From positions 10,069,044 through 10,133,043 of the forward strand of contig CM061243.1 of assembly GCA_030848705.1 (NCBI GenBank): a stretch of 64,000 nt of DNA, written 5' to 3'. Below the pieces are notes generated by a model, which saw nothing but the letters and a program-made list of their open reading frames with translations, was not told where the DNA came from and did not search any database. Source of the stretch: Heracleum sosnowskyi. Its lineage: Eukaryota; Streptophyta; Magnoliopsida; Apiales; Apiaceae. Positions 34,071-46,162 of this stretch are shown here, piece by piece; the stretch's first letter is position 1, and each line of letters opens with the position of its first letter. A program made the position numbers and the translations under genes.

Positions 34071-34575
34071 TGTTATGGATTAAAAAACGTACTTGTGAAT
34101 TTAATGCTAGGATTAATGAGCTTTCGAGCTTTATTGGCTGCACTTGTGTTTCGAGACTAACTCAGTCCTCACAAGATGCCTACGTATCTCAAATCGTTAT
34201 TGAGAATCAAGCCAAAGACGTAGTTCTGATTGTAGGATCAGGGACCTTATATAGGCGTCTGGAGCCTAGTATTTAAGGTATGTTTAGAAGACTTAGCGAA
34301 TAAGTCTTCTTTTTGATATTGGATAAACATTGTATTTCTTGCTGGAGAATTCGTTTCCTTGTCGATAAAGGCTATGACTCATTAATTGCCTTTAATTGGG
34401 ATTCTGGATCCTTCTTTGACTAATTTGCCATAATTTGGACTCTTTTCATGAGCTGTATATTTTCCCTATTAATTAATTACGAAATTAATGAATAATTAGG
34501 GTGTCGGTCCTTAAATATCGGCCTTGTAATTGAATCAGCAATTATATTTCTATAATTACTTTTCTGTCCATATCA
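34071..34575 (-). repeat. 5' LTR of gypsy copy B
   Basis: 505 bp, differing at about eight positions from the LTR at 20066-20570. The target duplication GTAAC follows at 34576-34580. The minus-strand TATA-like CTATATAAGG would drive gag-pol. Confidence 0.95.
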
Positions 34576-34580
34576 GTAAC

Positions 34581-36547
34581 TGTTTGCCCGTGATATTTTT
34601 GGAAAAGAGGTGGTTTTAGTAAGAAAAAAAGAAAAAGTAATATGTTTTAGTTGAAAAATGTAATTGTCCGTAATTAAAACTAATAAACTATGTTTTAAAA
34701 TAAATTAGTAAAGGTTCACACGTGATATTTTGGAAAAGCACAGATTTTAGTAAAAAAAATAGAAAAAATAACATATTTTAGTTGAAAAAGTTAATTGCCC
34801 GTGATTTTTTTAGAAAAAAAAAAGGAATTGTTAGAAAAAATAGAAAAAACAATGTATTTTAGATGAAAAGGTAATTGGTTATAAATAATGTTAGTATTTA
34901 ATATTATTTTTTCAAAAATAAGTAAGGGTAATTAAGTAAAATCACGAAGTACCAACCGACTGCCGAAACATTTTTCGTCTATTATAAGATAGTTTAAACA
35001 TTTTAAAATAATTAAAAGTATTAAAAAAAGGTTTTTAAATAAATAAGTAACGATTTGCTCATGATAGTTTTGGAAAAAGATGGGTTTTAGTATGGAAAAA
35101 TAAAAAAAGTACATGTTTTAGTTAAAAAAGGTAATTACCCGTAATTAAAAGTATTAAAATAGGTTTTCAAAGAATTAAGTAAGGGTTGCCCGTGATAATT
35201 TTGGAAAAGTGGGGGTTTTAGTGAGAAAAGAAATAGAAAAAGTACATATTTTAGTTGAAATAGGTAATTGCCCTTCATTTTTTTGAAGAAAAAAGAGAGA
35301 TTTGTTAGAAAAAATAGAAAAAGTAACGTATTTTAGTCGGAAAGATAATTGGTTATAAATAACTTTATTAATTAATAATAGTTTTTTAAAAATAAGTGAG
35401 GGTAATTAAGTAAAATCACTTAGAACCGATCACACAAACTTTTAATATTTCGTGTATTATATTATAGTATAAATCAGCTTAAAACTCGTGCGGTGCACGG
35501 ATTATTTTTAATAATTGTTATTTTATTAGTCATGTTTTGATATTTTATTAATTGTATTTGTCAAAAAAAATAAAATAAGTTGACATGTTAAAATAGGTAA
35601 ACTTTTAAAAATATTAAAAGCATTAAAATATATTTTAAAATAAATAAGTAAGGCTTTTAACGTGATATTTTTGAAAAATTAGATGTTTTAGTAAGAAAAA
35701 AATAGAAAAGGTAACATATTTTAATTGAAAAAGGTAAGACTTTGATCGTGATATTTTTTAGAAAAATGATTGAAAGAAAAATGATTGAAAAATGTAAGAC
35801 TTTGACCGTGATACTTTTTGGAAAAAGGAGAGGTTTTAGTAAAAAAAAAAAAGAAAATGTAACATATTTTAATTGAAAAAGGTAATTATTCGTGATATTT
35901 TTGGAAAATGAAGATTTTGTTCGAAAAAATAAAAAAAAAAGTAATGTGTTTTAGTTGAAAAAGATAATTGGTTCTAAATAGATTATATTATTATTTAATA
36001 ATATTTTTATAGATAAGGGTAATTAAGTAAAATTACGAAGTACCAAAAATCAGGTACCGTACCGACCAAACTATTAATGTTTCGTCTTTAATAATATAGC
36101 TTAAAACCCGTGTGATGCACATATTATTTTTAATAGTTGTTATTTGATTATTTACGTTATAATATTTTATTAATTGTATTTGTTAAAAAATTAAGTAATT
36201 GTGTTAAAATAGGTAAACTTTTTAAAAAAATAATTAAAACCATTTAATTAGGTTTTAATTAAGGATTTACACATGATATTTTTGGAAAAAGAGGGGCTTT
36301 AGTAAATAAAAATAGAATAGTTAACATGTTTTAGTTGAAAAAGGTAATTGTCCGTGATATTTTTGAAAAAAGAGGTAATTTTATTAAAAAAAAAATAGAA
36401 AAGATAATGTGTTTTAACTGAAAAATGTAACTGGTTATAAATATGTCTTATTATTTAATAATTGTTTTATAGATAAATAAGATTAATTAAGTAAAATCAT
36501 GAAATACCAAAAAAACCAACCAAATGTTTAATGTTTCGTTTTTATAA
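34581..36547 (-). mobile_element. Helitron-like tandem array, right part
   Basis: Continues the array split by the gypsy element. Modules of about 450-625 bp meet at junctions near 34975, 35450-35500 and 36070-36115. There the reverse complement of a Helitron 5' end (aatgtttcgtctttaataat) is joined directly to that of a 3' hairpin end (ttaaaacccgtgtgatgcac). Head-to-tail joining of units is known for Helitrons. No helicase gene is present. The exact unit ends are uncertain because the termini are degenerate. Confidence 0.6.
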
Positions 36548-38566
36548 TCTATACTATATTATTAAAGCCGAAACATTGAAAGTTTTGGTTTTCGGTTAAC
36601 GGTCAGTTTTTGGTTTTCGGTACTTTTTCTAATTAATAAATTAATAATATAATCAAAATTTGGGAAAGTTTTATTCTATATTAATATTTCACTATATTTT
36701 ACTACATAAAAATCAAATAATATTGAAATCTAATCAAAAAAATGGAAATGTGGGATCTAATTTGTTTAAATTTAGATACACTCCTATATAACGAAAGTTA
36801 CTAGAAATCAAATCTTTAATGGAATTGTATTATTGTCAAGTTATCAAAATAGTAACTAGATGATTGGCTTTTATAATTAAAATATTTTTTTCTAACAAAA
36901 TCTACTCCTTTTCCAAAAATATCATTACAATTATCTTTAAATTAAAACATATTACCTTTTATATTTGTTATTACTAAAATCTATGTTTTCCAAAAATATG
37001 AGTGCAATCCTTACTTATTTATTTTAAAACCTATTTTAATACTCTATTTAATATATAATAAAATAATAGAAAAATAGTAACTAACTGATTGCCTTTTATA
37101 ATTAAAAAAAATCTAACAAAATCTACTTCTTTTCCAAAAATATCACGACAATTACCTTTAAATTAAAACATAATATCTTTTATATTTCTTATCAGTAAAA
37201 TCTCTATTTTCCAAAAATATGAGGTGCAATCCTTACTTATTTATTTTAAAATCTATTTTACTACTCTATTTAACAAATAATAAAATAATATAAAAATATT
37301 AACAAGTTGATTGCCTTTTATAATTAAAACATTTTTTTTCTAACAAAATCTACTTCTTTTCCAAAAATATCACGGACAATTACCTTTAAATTATAATATA
37401 TTACCTTTTATATTTGTTATCACTAAAATCTCTATTTTCCAAAAATATCAAGTGCAACTCTTACTTATATATTTTAAAACTTATTTTAATACTTTTAATT
37501 ATTTAAAAAAAACTTACCTATTTTAACAAGTGAACGTATTGTTTTTAACAAATACAATTAAAATAATTAAAACACATCATCACTAAAATCCCTATTTTCC
37601 AAAAATATGAGGTGCAATCTTTACTTATTTATTTTAAATCCTATTTTAATACTCTATTTAATAAATAATAATATAATATAAAAATAGTAACTAGCTGATT
37701 GCCTTTTATAGTGAAAACGTTTTTTTCTAACAAAATCTAATTCTTTTCCACGGGCAATTACCTTTAAATTAAAATATATTACCTTTAAAATTTGTTATCA
37801 TTAAAATCTCTCTTTTTCAAAAATATCAAGTGCAACTTATATATTTTAAAACCTATTTTAATACTTTTAATTATTTAAAAAAACTTACCTATTTTTTTTT
37901 CTAACAAAATTTACTTATTTTCCAAAAATATCACGGGCAATTACATTTAAATTAAAATATATTACCTTTTATATTTGTTACGACTAAAATCTCTATTTTC
38001 CAAAAATATCAAGTGCAGCCCTTACTTATATATTTTAAAACTTATTTTAATATTTTTAATTATTAAATTTTTTTTTACCTATTTGAATAAGTGAACACAT
38101 TTTTTTTAAAATACAATTAATATAATTAAAACACATCTAAAAATATTATGGGCAGTTACTTTTTTTAATTAAAACATGTTAGCTTTTCTATTTGTCCTTA
38201 TTAAAAAAACTTACCTATTTTAACATATCAACGTATTTGTTTTAATAAATACAGTTAATATAATTAAAACACTTCTAAAAATATCACGGACAATTACTTT
38301 TTTTTTAATTAAAACATGTTAGATTTTATATCTGTCCTTATTATTAATATTATTTTATTATAAAATATTTTTAATAATACCTCATTTATCTTCCTCGACC
38401 TCATTTGTATTTTTTTTTATATTTTTTTATGTTCTAATGAATATTTAATTTTCTCATTTTAAAATTTATCATATTAACTTTTATTTTATTTAATAATTTT
38501 CGTTAACATTAAATTTTTTAGTTTATTATTTTTTAAGGCTCGTGCCTTGCACGGGTTATAGCCTAG
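36548..38566 (+). mobile_element. Non-autonomous Helitron with internal tandem repeats
   Basis: Starts TCTATACTATATTATTAAAG and ends with a GC-rich hairpin (ctcgtgcc..gcacggg) about a dozen bases before CTAG. It sits between A (36547) and T (38567), as Helitrons do, with no target duplication. The 2019-bp body has no Rep/helicase gene. It consists of repeats of about 220 bp, each with tctaacaaaatctacttctt, ccaaaaatatcacgggcaat and ttaaaacatattaccttt; copies start near 36890, 37110, 37340, 37720 and 37900. It is the same family as the minus-strand array to its left. Confidence 0.78.
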
Positions 38567-38734
38567 TATAATATAAATTATATGTTTAATATAACTTGAC
38601 ATAGGTGAAAAACGACCCATGATTTTGGGATGATAGGTGGATAGCTCTATCAAAAGGCTACTCTCAACCCATTCTTGATATAATTTCTCTCTTTTTTTCC
38701 TGATATATATTGTTTTTATTATTATTATTTTCTG

Positions 38735-38779
38735 ATATATATATATATATATAATTAAAATATATATATATATATATAT
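38735..38779. repeat. (TA)n microsatellite
   Basis: Two (TA)n runs at about 38735-38752 and 38761-38779, separated by aattaaaa. Minus-strand open frames here are repeat artefacts. Confidence 0.9.
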
Positions 38780-39142
38780 GTTATTGATCAAATAGAAATC
38801 AAAATTAAAATAAAAACTAGAAACTAATGTAAATCTAATCTAAATCCTTAGATCTATTTAACCTAATGGCCCACTAGAGACACCGAACACAATTAAAATA
38901 CACTCTCACATACACAATCCCATTTAATCCCCTCCATTTATAATTTGATTTTTCCCGTTAATCAGTGATTTTTTTTAAAAATTTGACTTCACTATATTTT
39001 GCTCCATCTCCCAACGATCAATTTGCAAACCATATGTGCTATATTTTGACGCGATTTTTAAAAAAAAAATTATTTAGTTTCTAATTTCTATTATAAAAGT
39101 GATTTCTACTAGAGTAGTTATATATATGAGTCGCGCTCCACT
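38780..39142. other. AT-rich non-coding spacer
   Basis: I see no gene or clear element here. Confidence 0.4.
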
Positions 39143-40235
39143 GAGAACCCTCCTTATTATGATATATGAGATTTAATCCTAGCCATTCATTTATAAATCA
39201 TATATTCATCTCCCACCACTTATTAATTTTATTAATATTTTAATATTTCACCACCCTCACCCATCCACCATCTCCAGTATCGACGACCATCAACTCTGGT
39301 CACTGGCGACCACCAACTCAAGCGACTAACAATAATCACCAACGTCATCACAAAAATCTCCACCGTCAAATAAAAATCACCACCATCTCCAGTCACTAAC
39401 TCCGGCAACCACCCACCTCCGGCCCTCTAAAAATCACCACATTTAATAAAAGTCACCATAATAAAAAATTACTACAATTAAACCACCATAATCAAACAAA
39501 AAAGCATCACTAATTCCAATCATAATTATACAAAAATCACTGGTGGTCAATAAAAAAATCATCACAGCAGAATCAGTACCACCGCCGCCATAATCACCAC
39601 TAATCACCATCGTCTACCACCACCTTCAACATCATCCCGTCAAAATTAAAAAATCATCAAAAAAATTAAAAATCGTAAAAAACAAAACAAAACAATAAAG
39701 ATTTACACTACCATTGCCAACACTATCCATAAACCTCCATTATATACAAAATCACCAAAAATTAGCATAAATAACCAAACGGTTATACAAAATCACCAAA
39801 TTTCCTGACATAAATCCAAAAAAAACATCTCTGTAACAACATAAAACCACAAAAATCACCATAATTTTAATAAAAATAACTATTGGCAGCAGTTGTGTTG
39901 GTTCTGAGCAAATCGGATGAGATTGACGTGCTGACAGCGAAGCTGGGTCGATAAGAGCAAGTAATGATGACGATGACCAGAAACTTCATTTATACATATA
40001 TGTTTGTGTATGTAGAGGTGTGTTGAAGTGTATATGGCGGAAGAGAGAAGACAGATAGAGTAAGTGTGTGTAATTTAGAGAGAGAGATGTGGATGTCGTT
40101 GTCGGAAGTGGAATGCGAGCAAGTGGATGTGGCTGTAGATAAATGGGTGGATGAGATAAAATGGACGGTTGTGATTAAAAATTTTAATATAAAATTGAGG
40201 GCTGAGATTATATCTAAGTTCTCATTTTAATTGGG
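39143..40235. mobile_element. Putative non-autonomous DNA element, ~1.1 kb
   Basis: The left end (tgagaaccctccttattatg..gagatttaatcctagcc) and the reverse complement of the right end (tgagaacttagatataatct..cagccctc) resemble each other over about 60 bp, suggesting imperfect terminal inverted repeats. The body is rich in CCA/CAC triplets and has no intact frame. The class is unclear and no target duplication is certain, so this remains a weak call. Confidence 0.35.
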
Positions 40236-40650
40236 ATTTTCACTTATATATTATTTTTATTATTTTACAGTCTGATTTATTAGTTTGCTATCATGATTCT
40301 ACCTCTTCGAGTATTTGAGCCATTGAGTTTGTTTATAGCTACAATCTCTTGTATTGCATCAAGTTCCTTTGTTGGTTCATACTAGATTTGTTTTTTCTAA
40401 CGCACACCAGGATGATTACATATTTATACAGTATATTTTCGAAAGTGGTCATCTGCGGTATCTGCAGAATATAGGGTTTTAACATATATATATTTTTCCC
40501 ATATGATAACGGGCAACCAAATAACACAATGTGGTTATCAAGTTCAACCACAAACTAATGTAACCAATAAACCAAGCCGATATTATAGCCAAAATTCGGT
40601 ATCGGGTTTTTAGGATAAATTCGGGTCAAGTAGGATTCAATTCGGGATAT
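40236..40650. other. Non-coding spacer
   Basis: A minus-strand frame of 70 codons (40339-40551) has no homology that I recognise. Nothing else is visible. Confidence 0.4.
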
Positions 40651-41751
40651 CCAAGATGTAATTATGGTTAGAGCTAACACAAGGAATGGTCAGGGCTTGC
40701 CCTCATAAGGGTAAGGGCGCGCCCTTCTGGTCGTCCACCCCTTGAGGGCACGCCCTCGTGGTGATGACATGCCACTTAACATGAATGGGTGATTTGACAA
40801 AGGACGACAACTATGTTGGCATGAGATTGACATAAGGAAAACTTAGGGTTTGTCCTCGTAGGGGTAAAGATGTACTTCTTTAGGACGTCCACCCCTTGAG
40901 GACGCGCCCTCTTGGTTCGAAATAGCTGTTTGATGTTGAAGGATGACTCCCTTGGCTTGATACTGGTAAGATATTGAAGAATTCTCCCTTAGGATGTGCC
41001 CTAAGGGAGGGATGTCTGTGGTTGAAGGCCTCCAGGGGTTTGCCTGATGATTGAAGGCCTCCTCCTGTATTCAATGGGCGCGTCCTCATTGGGGATGTGG
41101 GGTGAACCTTGGTGTGTGCTTTGGGAGCTCTGTTCCTGTACTCAATGGGCGTGTCCTCATTGGGGAACTTTGGAGTAATCCTGCACTTTGCACCCAAACG
41201 CTTGGGATCACTTGTCCTGTAATCTGGTGGGTGCTTCTCATTCGGGGGACAAGGATGCGTCTGGCATTTGGGGTAAGTCATGGCTATACCCGCGTCTATG
41301 AATTAAGGAAATAGCTGGTAACGGATGGAACTAGTCCTCGACGGGGGAAGTTTCCTTATTCGTGAAGTCCTGACATCATAGACGAGCCTTGGGCCTTTGT
41401 GACTAGGCCTCATCGTCAGACATTCCTAAAGCGAGTCAGAGTCTAATTATGGAAGGCGGTGGAAGACTTCTTATGGGCTTCGGAAATCAGAGACCAAGCT
41501 CATTGAGGTAACTTTCTCTCAAAGAACTACGCTGGGCTTGATCCCCTATAAATACGGGGTACCTAGGCACATTGTAGGGGGTTGGAAGCGAAGAGCTCAG
41601 CGAGACACCACCAAGAAACCCTTACAATCTCAGCCCCCCAATTCATCACAACCACCATACTCCAACGACTTTCCGGTAAAGAACCACCATCATAGATCTT
41701 GATTCCGGCGATAATCTCAAACTTTGTTAATACCAAATTCCCCCGTTAACA
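40650..41751 (+). repeat. 5' LTR of a second gypsy element (left end uncertain)
   Basis: The right end is well defined: ccccgttaaca followed by a gypsy-type PBS. A strong TATA box (ctataaata, 41546-41554) sits about 200 bp before the end, followed by a leader-like region. The U3 part holds two diverged tandem duplications: agggcttgccctcataaggg against agggtttgtcctcgtagggg (about 157 bp apart), and two tcaatgggcg-gtcctcattgggg boxes near 41080 and 41140. I found no matching 3' LTR in the window, so the left end is only an estimate. Confidence 0.6.
41546..41554 (+). promoter_or_regulatory. TATA box of LTR
   Basis: CCCCTATAAATACGGGG in GC-rich surroundings, placed where the promoter of a plant gypsy LTR is expected. 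Confidence 0.6.
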
Positions 41752-41771
41752 AATTGGCGCTAGAAGGAGGG
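41752..41771 (+). other. Primer-binding site of second gypsy element
   Basis: aattggcgctagaaggaggg directly follows the LTR end. This wording is typical of Tat/Ogre-type gypsy elements. Confidence 0.75.
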
Positions 41772-41892
41772 CAACTGGTCAAGATCATAATCTCAGGAGG
41801 AAGAGATATCTAATCATGATGAAAGTTCTTAGAAGAAGGTCCAACAAGATTCGAAGGATGGTCATGGGTACGACTTCATGATGGTCGGCAAG

Positions 41893-42240
41893 GAGAACCC
41901 TAGGGATGGCAAAATAATCTGATCCGACGGATACCCGATCCGAAACCCGAAATTTTGGATATCCGAAATCCGGTTTTTTGGATTTGGATTTGGATTTAAT
42001 TTTTAGACCCGAAAATTTTCGGATTTAGATTTTATGATACCCGATCCGATACCCGATCCGAAATCCGAAATCTGATCCAAACCCGAAACCCGAAAATTAC
42101 CCGAAAAATACTCGTATGTGTGTGTGTGTGTGTATAGCATATTTTTTAATAGCATATCATTTTAAAAATATTGATAGTAACACATATATAATACATTTAT
42201 CATATTTGTAATTGTATATAATTACAAACTTTAATTTAGT
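41893..42240. repeat. hAT-MITE-like fragment with CCCGATCCGAAA repeats
   Basis: Begins ctagggatggcaaaataatc, a start common to plant hAT-type MITEs. It continues in short direct repeats of the type acccgatccgaaacccgaaa and a (TG)n run near 42117-42134. The matching right terminus is not evident. Confidence 0.4.
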
Positions 42241-42713
42241 AAATAAAAAATGCAATTATACAACTTGAAGATCCAAAGATGATGATTCCTAATTGGGGGT
42301 CGAAGAAGATCTGGAGAAGGTATCAAGGCGATTCAGATCTGAAGGATGTTTCCATGTATGCTTGAAGGCGGCAGTTTCCATGTATACTGGGGGTGATTCC
42401 GAACAAGATCCTAAAAAGAAGGCTCAATTATCGGGAGCACGTCATCATCTTCTGGACGCACCCTCAAGGTAACACCTAACTTGCTTTGTTATGGTTTCTG
42501 TTATCTGTTCCTTGAATTATTGCAGGAAGAAGATTGTGAAGGAAAATTCCCAATAACCCTTAGGGCGCGCCCTACGGGTGGTGATGGTCAGAAGGTTTCC
42601 AACAACTCGTGAAAATTCAACGATTGTTCAAGACCACACCTCCAATACGTGTCCTCTAGGTAATTTCTAAAATTTCTGATTCACAGAGAGAGGGAGAAGG
42701 TAGAGGAGAGCGG

Positions 42714-44120
42714 CCCCATGATTCACAAAGAGAGCCCGTTGTTGACAGGTCAAGGCCCCATGGACATGAGCGAGCCCGTCCTCATGATAACTCAAGGAAC
42801 GATTCGGGTATGTGGCCTCGTGATTCACAGAGAGCGCCCCTTGAATACAGGTCGAGGCCCCATGAATACGAGCGAGCCCCCCGCGTGATAATTCCACGGG
42901 ACAACGAGATGGAGACTCAGGCTATAGTAGGGTTAATTGATAGCTTGTGAGGCATGACGCGTGTCAATACTATTAGGACGCGCCCTCAGGAGGAAGGGCT
43001 CTTGTCATAACATCAGTCTCATTTCGAAGTTCAAGCGATGGTGGACAAAGGATGCATCCTCAAGGTCCTGACCCCCTTCAGGCACAAAGAAATCCTCAGC
43101 TTCAGGGAATCACCACGGCCCAGGGAACCAAGTAATAATACAACCACAACCTCATGTTGGGGTACCAATATCCAATTAGGTAGTCGACCAAGCTCCACCC
43201 TTTGGGGGTAATCAACCTCCACCTGTGGAGGGTGCCCAGTCGATACCTCCACTTTCATAGGCTAATGTACAAACCATTGTCGAGAGGTGCAATTATTGGT
43301 AGCCCGTCATCTTCAGGACGCGCCTTCCGAAGATACCCCGATGTTCACACAAATTCCAACTAGCACATAGAGACCTAGTTGCCTCAGGCCATTTCTTGGT
43401 CTTTTAGGACGCGTTCTTCCTCCAGGGCGCGCCCTCAGGTTAAAGAACTACTGCTCAGCATGAACTTCAATGATTTTTAGAGGAATATAACATGAAGGTA
43501 AGGCCCCATGACCCAAAGAGAGCGCCCCCTAATTCTTGAGAGAATTACAGGTCGAGGCCCCATGGACATGAGCGAGCCCCTCGGCGTGACAATTCGATGG
43601 GTCTTCGAGATCAAAATTGGTGGTATATGAGTGACTACCAAGGAAGGCATGATAGGAAGCTTGTGCGGAATGATCAACGACATAACACACATGACGCGTC
43701 CTCAAAGGAAAAGGATAACACTATGCTCAGGTGGACTCCAATGTTTACGAGAAGAATTTATTACTTGAATTTCAGAAGAAAGGAAGCCATTGGAGTAGAG
43801 GCCTCATAGTCCACAGTGAGTGCCCCCTGCTTACAGGCCGAGGCCCCATGGACATGAGTGAGCCCCTCCGTGAGGACAAAACCTTCATCTTCAGAGAATG
43901 CGTCCACACAATCAGGAGATATGCTCTTCAAGGCGCGCCTTAAATGTATCAGTCTCATATGCTAAGGCTTCGACTTTAAACATGATTGTACAAGTCCTCG
44001 AGTTGCTTTTAGCAAGAAGAAGAATATTTGGAGTAGAGGCCCCATGGACCTTAGGATGCGCCCTCTGATCAGCATGATACTGCCCCAAGGTCATGAGTGA
44101 GCCCCTCCACAGGAGAATGC
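42714..44120 (+). repeat. Dispersed GC-rich composite repeat
   Basis: A two-part block, ggccccatgattcacagaga and gaggccccatggacatgagc, recurs near 42714, 42817, 43501 and 43800, with single halves near 44036 and 44090. Spacing is irregular (100-700 bp). Short reading frames on either strand follow the repeats and I do not count them as genes. Confidence 0.65.
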
Positions 44121-46162
44121 TATTTTAAAATGGATTAGAAGATTCAAAGGGACTTTGACATTGCCCTCGTCCATATAGGCCGCCCTACGCAAGAGGGACT
44201 TTGAACAACAGAGTGTCCTTACGGGGATGCTTCTCCATGAAAAGATGTTTGAAGATACAATTGACGCATTTTGTGTGCCCCTTCGCCGAATAGAGGCGCT
44301 AAGGTACGACCCTAGGCTAGTCTAGTGAAGGCCTCTACGTAATAGACTATACTAAATATATTGGTGACTATATTCTCACTCTAGCGGATGCCTCATTGAG
44401 AGATGCTCTTCACTGGATGCCTCCTAGTGAGATGTCTCTTCGAAAGATGTCATTCATATGATGCCTCATATCGAGGTGCCCCTTAATAGGATGAGACTTG
44501 AAGTATCGCGTGATCGGAAATTGTCCCCAACGTTTTAATGAAACTTTTGAGGGTGAGACCCTTCGAATAACCAGGCAAGCGTTTGATGGAGTATCTTCAA
44601 TAAGGTGATGATCTGCATCTTCATTCTATCAGTAGTTGATTGAAGTAGGGCAATGCTTGAAGGATAGACTACAAGATAAATTAATTAACTCTTAGTCTAG
44701 GTGATAGTCCCGGTACACCTCCTAATTTACGCGCACTTGATTAACTGGAAGACAAATAAAACTATTCTTTGTAAAAGCCCCGCAAAACATACTTCTAAAC
44801 ATTTCTTGAAAATAAAGGATGCACCTTTGTTGTGTGGACGCGCCCTGCAATAAAAAGAAGGCGGTTAAACATAAATTGAGAAAAGGACCGCATAAGAAAA
44901 TACGAGCCCTACTAATCGGAGTATATGCACGATCAAAATATCAATGGAATGAAGTTAGAGGGTGGTCATATGGGTAGAAGAAAAAGTTGTGGTGAAATAT
45001 TGAAGACGCGTCTTCAAAACGAAAAGAAAATTCAACATTAAAGTAAATGGCAGACCCTCAAATGCATTAATTACAAATGCATACTTATTTACATGGCACA
45101 TGCGTAATGAGAGATAGCAAGTGTGATGAATGTTGGTTTGTGGACTCCGCATGTGATTAGTTACAACCAGAAAATTGTGTATACAATTGACATCAGTTTG
45201 ATAAAAAGTAAATGGGTCACAACTCACAATAATTGGTGATTAAATGTAGAAGATTATACAATAGAAGTGCATGGTTAATGCACGGGAAGGAGTGTGTAAA
45301 AGAGATGAAGATCAATTATGGGTGGAGCTACATGAGCTTCAAAGATCAAAAGCAAAATGAAGATTATATGAAGAAATTTTAGAAAATAAAATATTATGAA
45401 GGCGCGCATATTCTAAAGGAAGGGAGAGGAGCAGGACTCGCCTAAATACGCAGAAATCATACAAAAAAAAATATTGAAGAAACAAGATAAGAGTAAGAGG
45501 GACCGATTACATAATATATAGAAAAAGAAGCAACAAGTAGCTGGATACAAAGTAGATACGTAAAGTGGATAGAATCTATGTTACTTGGAAAAGCTTGGAG
45601 GGTGAACAAAAATAACAGGGCGCGCCGGCGCGGCGGCACGCCTTTAAAGTTAAAACATGATAAAGTTATGTTTATAAACTAAAAACATGTATGGACGATA
45701 TGTGAATATCCTCAAACTGGAAGACAATGGTGATCCATGGTGACCCTACATGCAACCAAATGTTGGTAATATAAGCTTATGACTGGGCATTCTAATATAC
45801 AACACTAACTAGAAAGCTGATATTATACACACTACTGAAACAAAAAAAGTTTATGAAAAAACAGAAGAATGAAAAGAAAAAGATGACTGCAAAAAACAAC
45901 CCTTGACTATAAAATCCCATGCTCCTAGTTGCTAACCCAAATCTTCAAGAATACTGTGCTGCTTCTTGCTAATCAATGATAATTGCATTTCTGCATTGGC
46001 CACACCGAAAATGAGCAGGTTTATGAACTCTGATGATCAAGCTCATCTTTCAGGAAACCTCATCAAGAATATCCAATCTCCTCTCATCAATTCAGGCCAA
46101 TAAATTTGTATTGGCCACACTGAAAAAGGATCATCATAAAGTTCCAAATTTCTCTATGATAT

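Larger units (their letters stand above)
20066..34575 (-). mobile_element. Complete Tat-type Ty3/gypsy retrotransposon, copy B
   Basis: 14510 bp with both 505-bp LTRs and the target duplication GTAAC (20061-20065 and 34576-34580). Sense order is 5' LTR (34575-34071), PBS, gag, copia insertion, pol, TRIM insertion, integrase end, antisense gene, minisatellite, polypurine tract, 3' LTR (20570-20066). Without the two insertions it would be about 10.0 kb, normal for Tat. The LTRs differ at about 8 of 505 positions (1.6%), while copies A and B of the block differ by about 0.1%, so insertion long predates duplication. It is defective: split integrase, gag-pol frameshift and a changed catalytic residue. 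Confidence 0.95.
41772..45760 (+). mobile_element. Decayed internal region of second gypsy element
   Basis: About 4 kb after the PBS without a long open frame, so gag and pol are lost or were never present. It contains a later low-complexity insertion (41893-42240), repeated GC-rich blocks (42714-44120) and scattered GGGCGCGCCC-like palindromes (42560, 43420, 43930, 45618). No 3' LTR is recognisable and the right limit is a guess. It may be a large-derivative (LARD-like) or a heavily mutated element. Confidence 0.4.

Noticed and set aside
40880..41281. Pro-rich minus-strand frame of 133 codons
   Set aside because: It lies in the LTR and its internal protein repeats follow the duplicated U3 boxes.
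42667..43958. Several 60-76 codon frames with HGA-type repeats
   Set aside because: They are translations of the GC-rich composite repeat, on both strands, and not genes.
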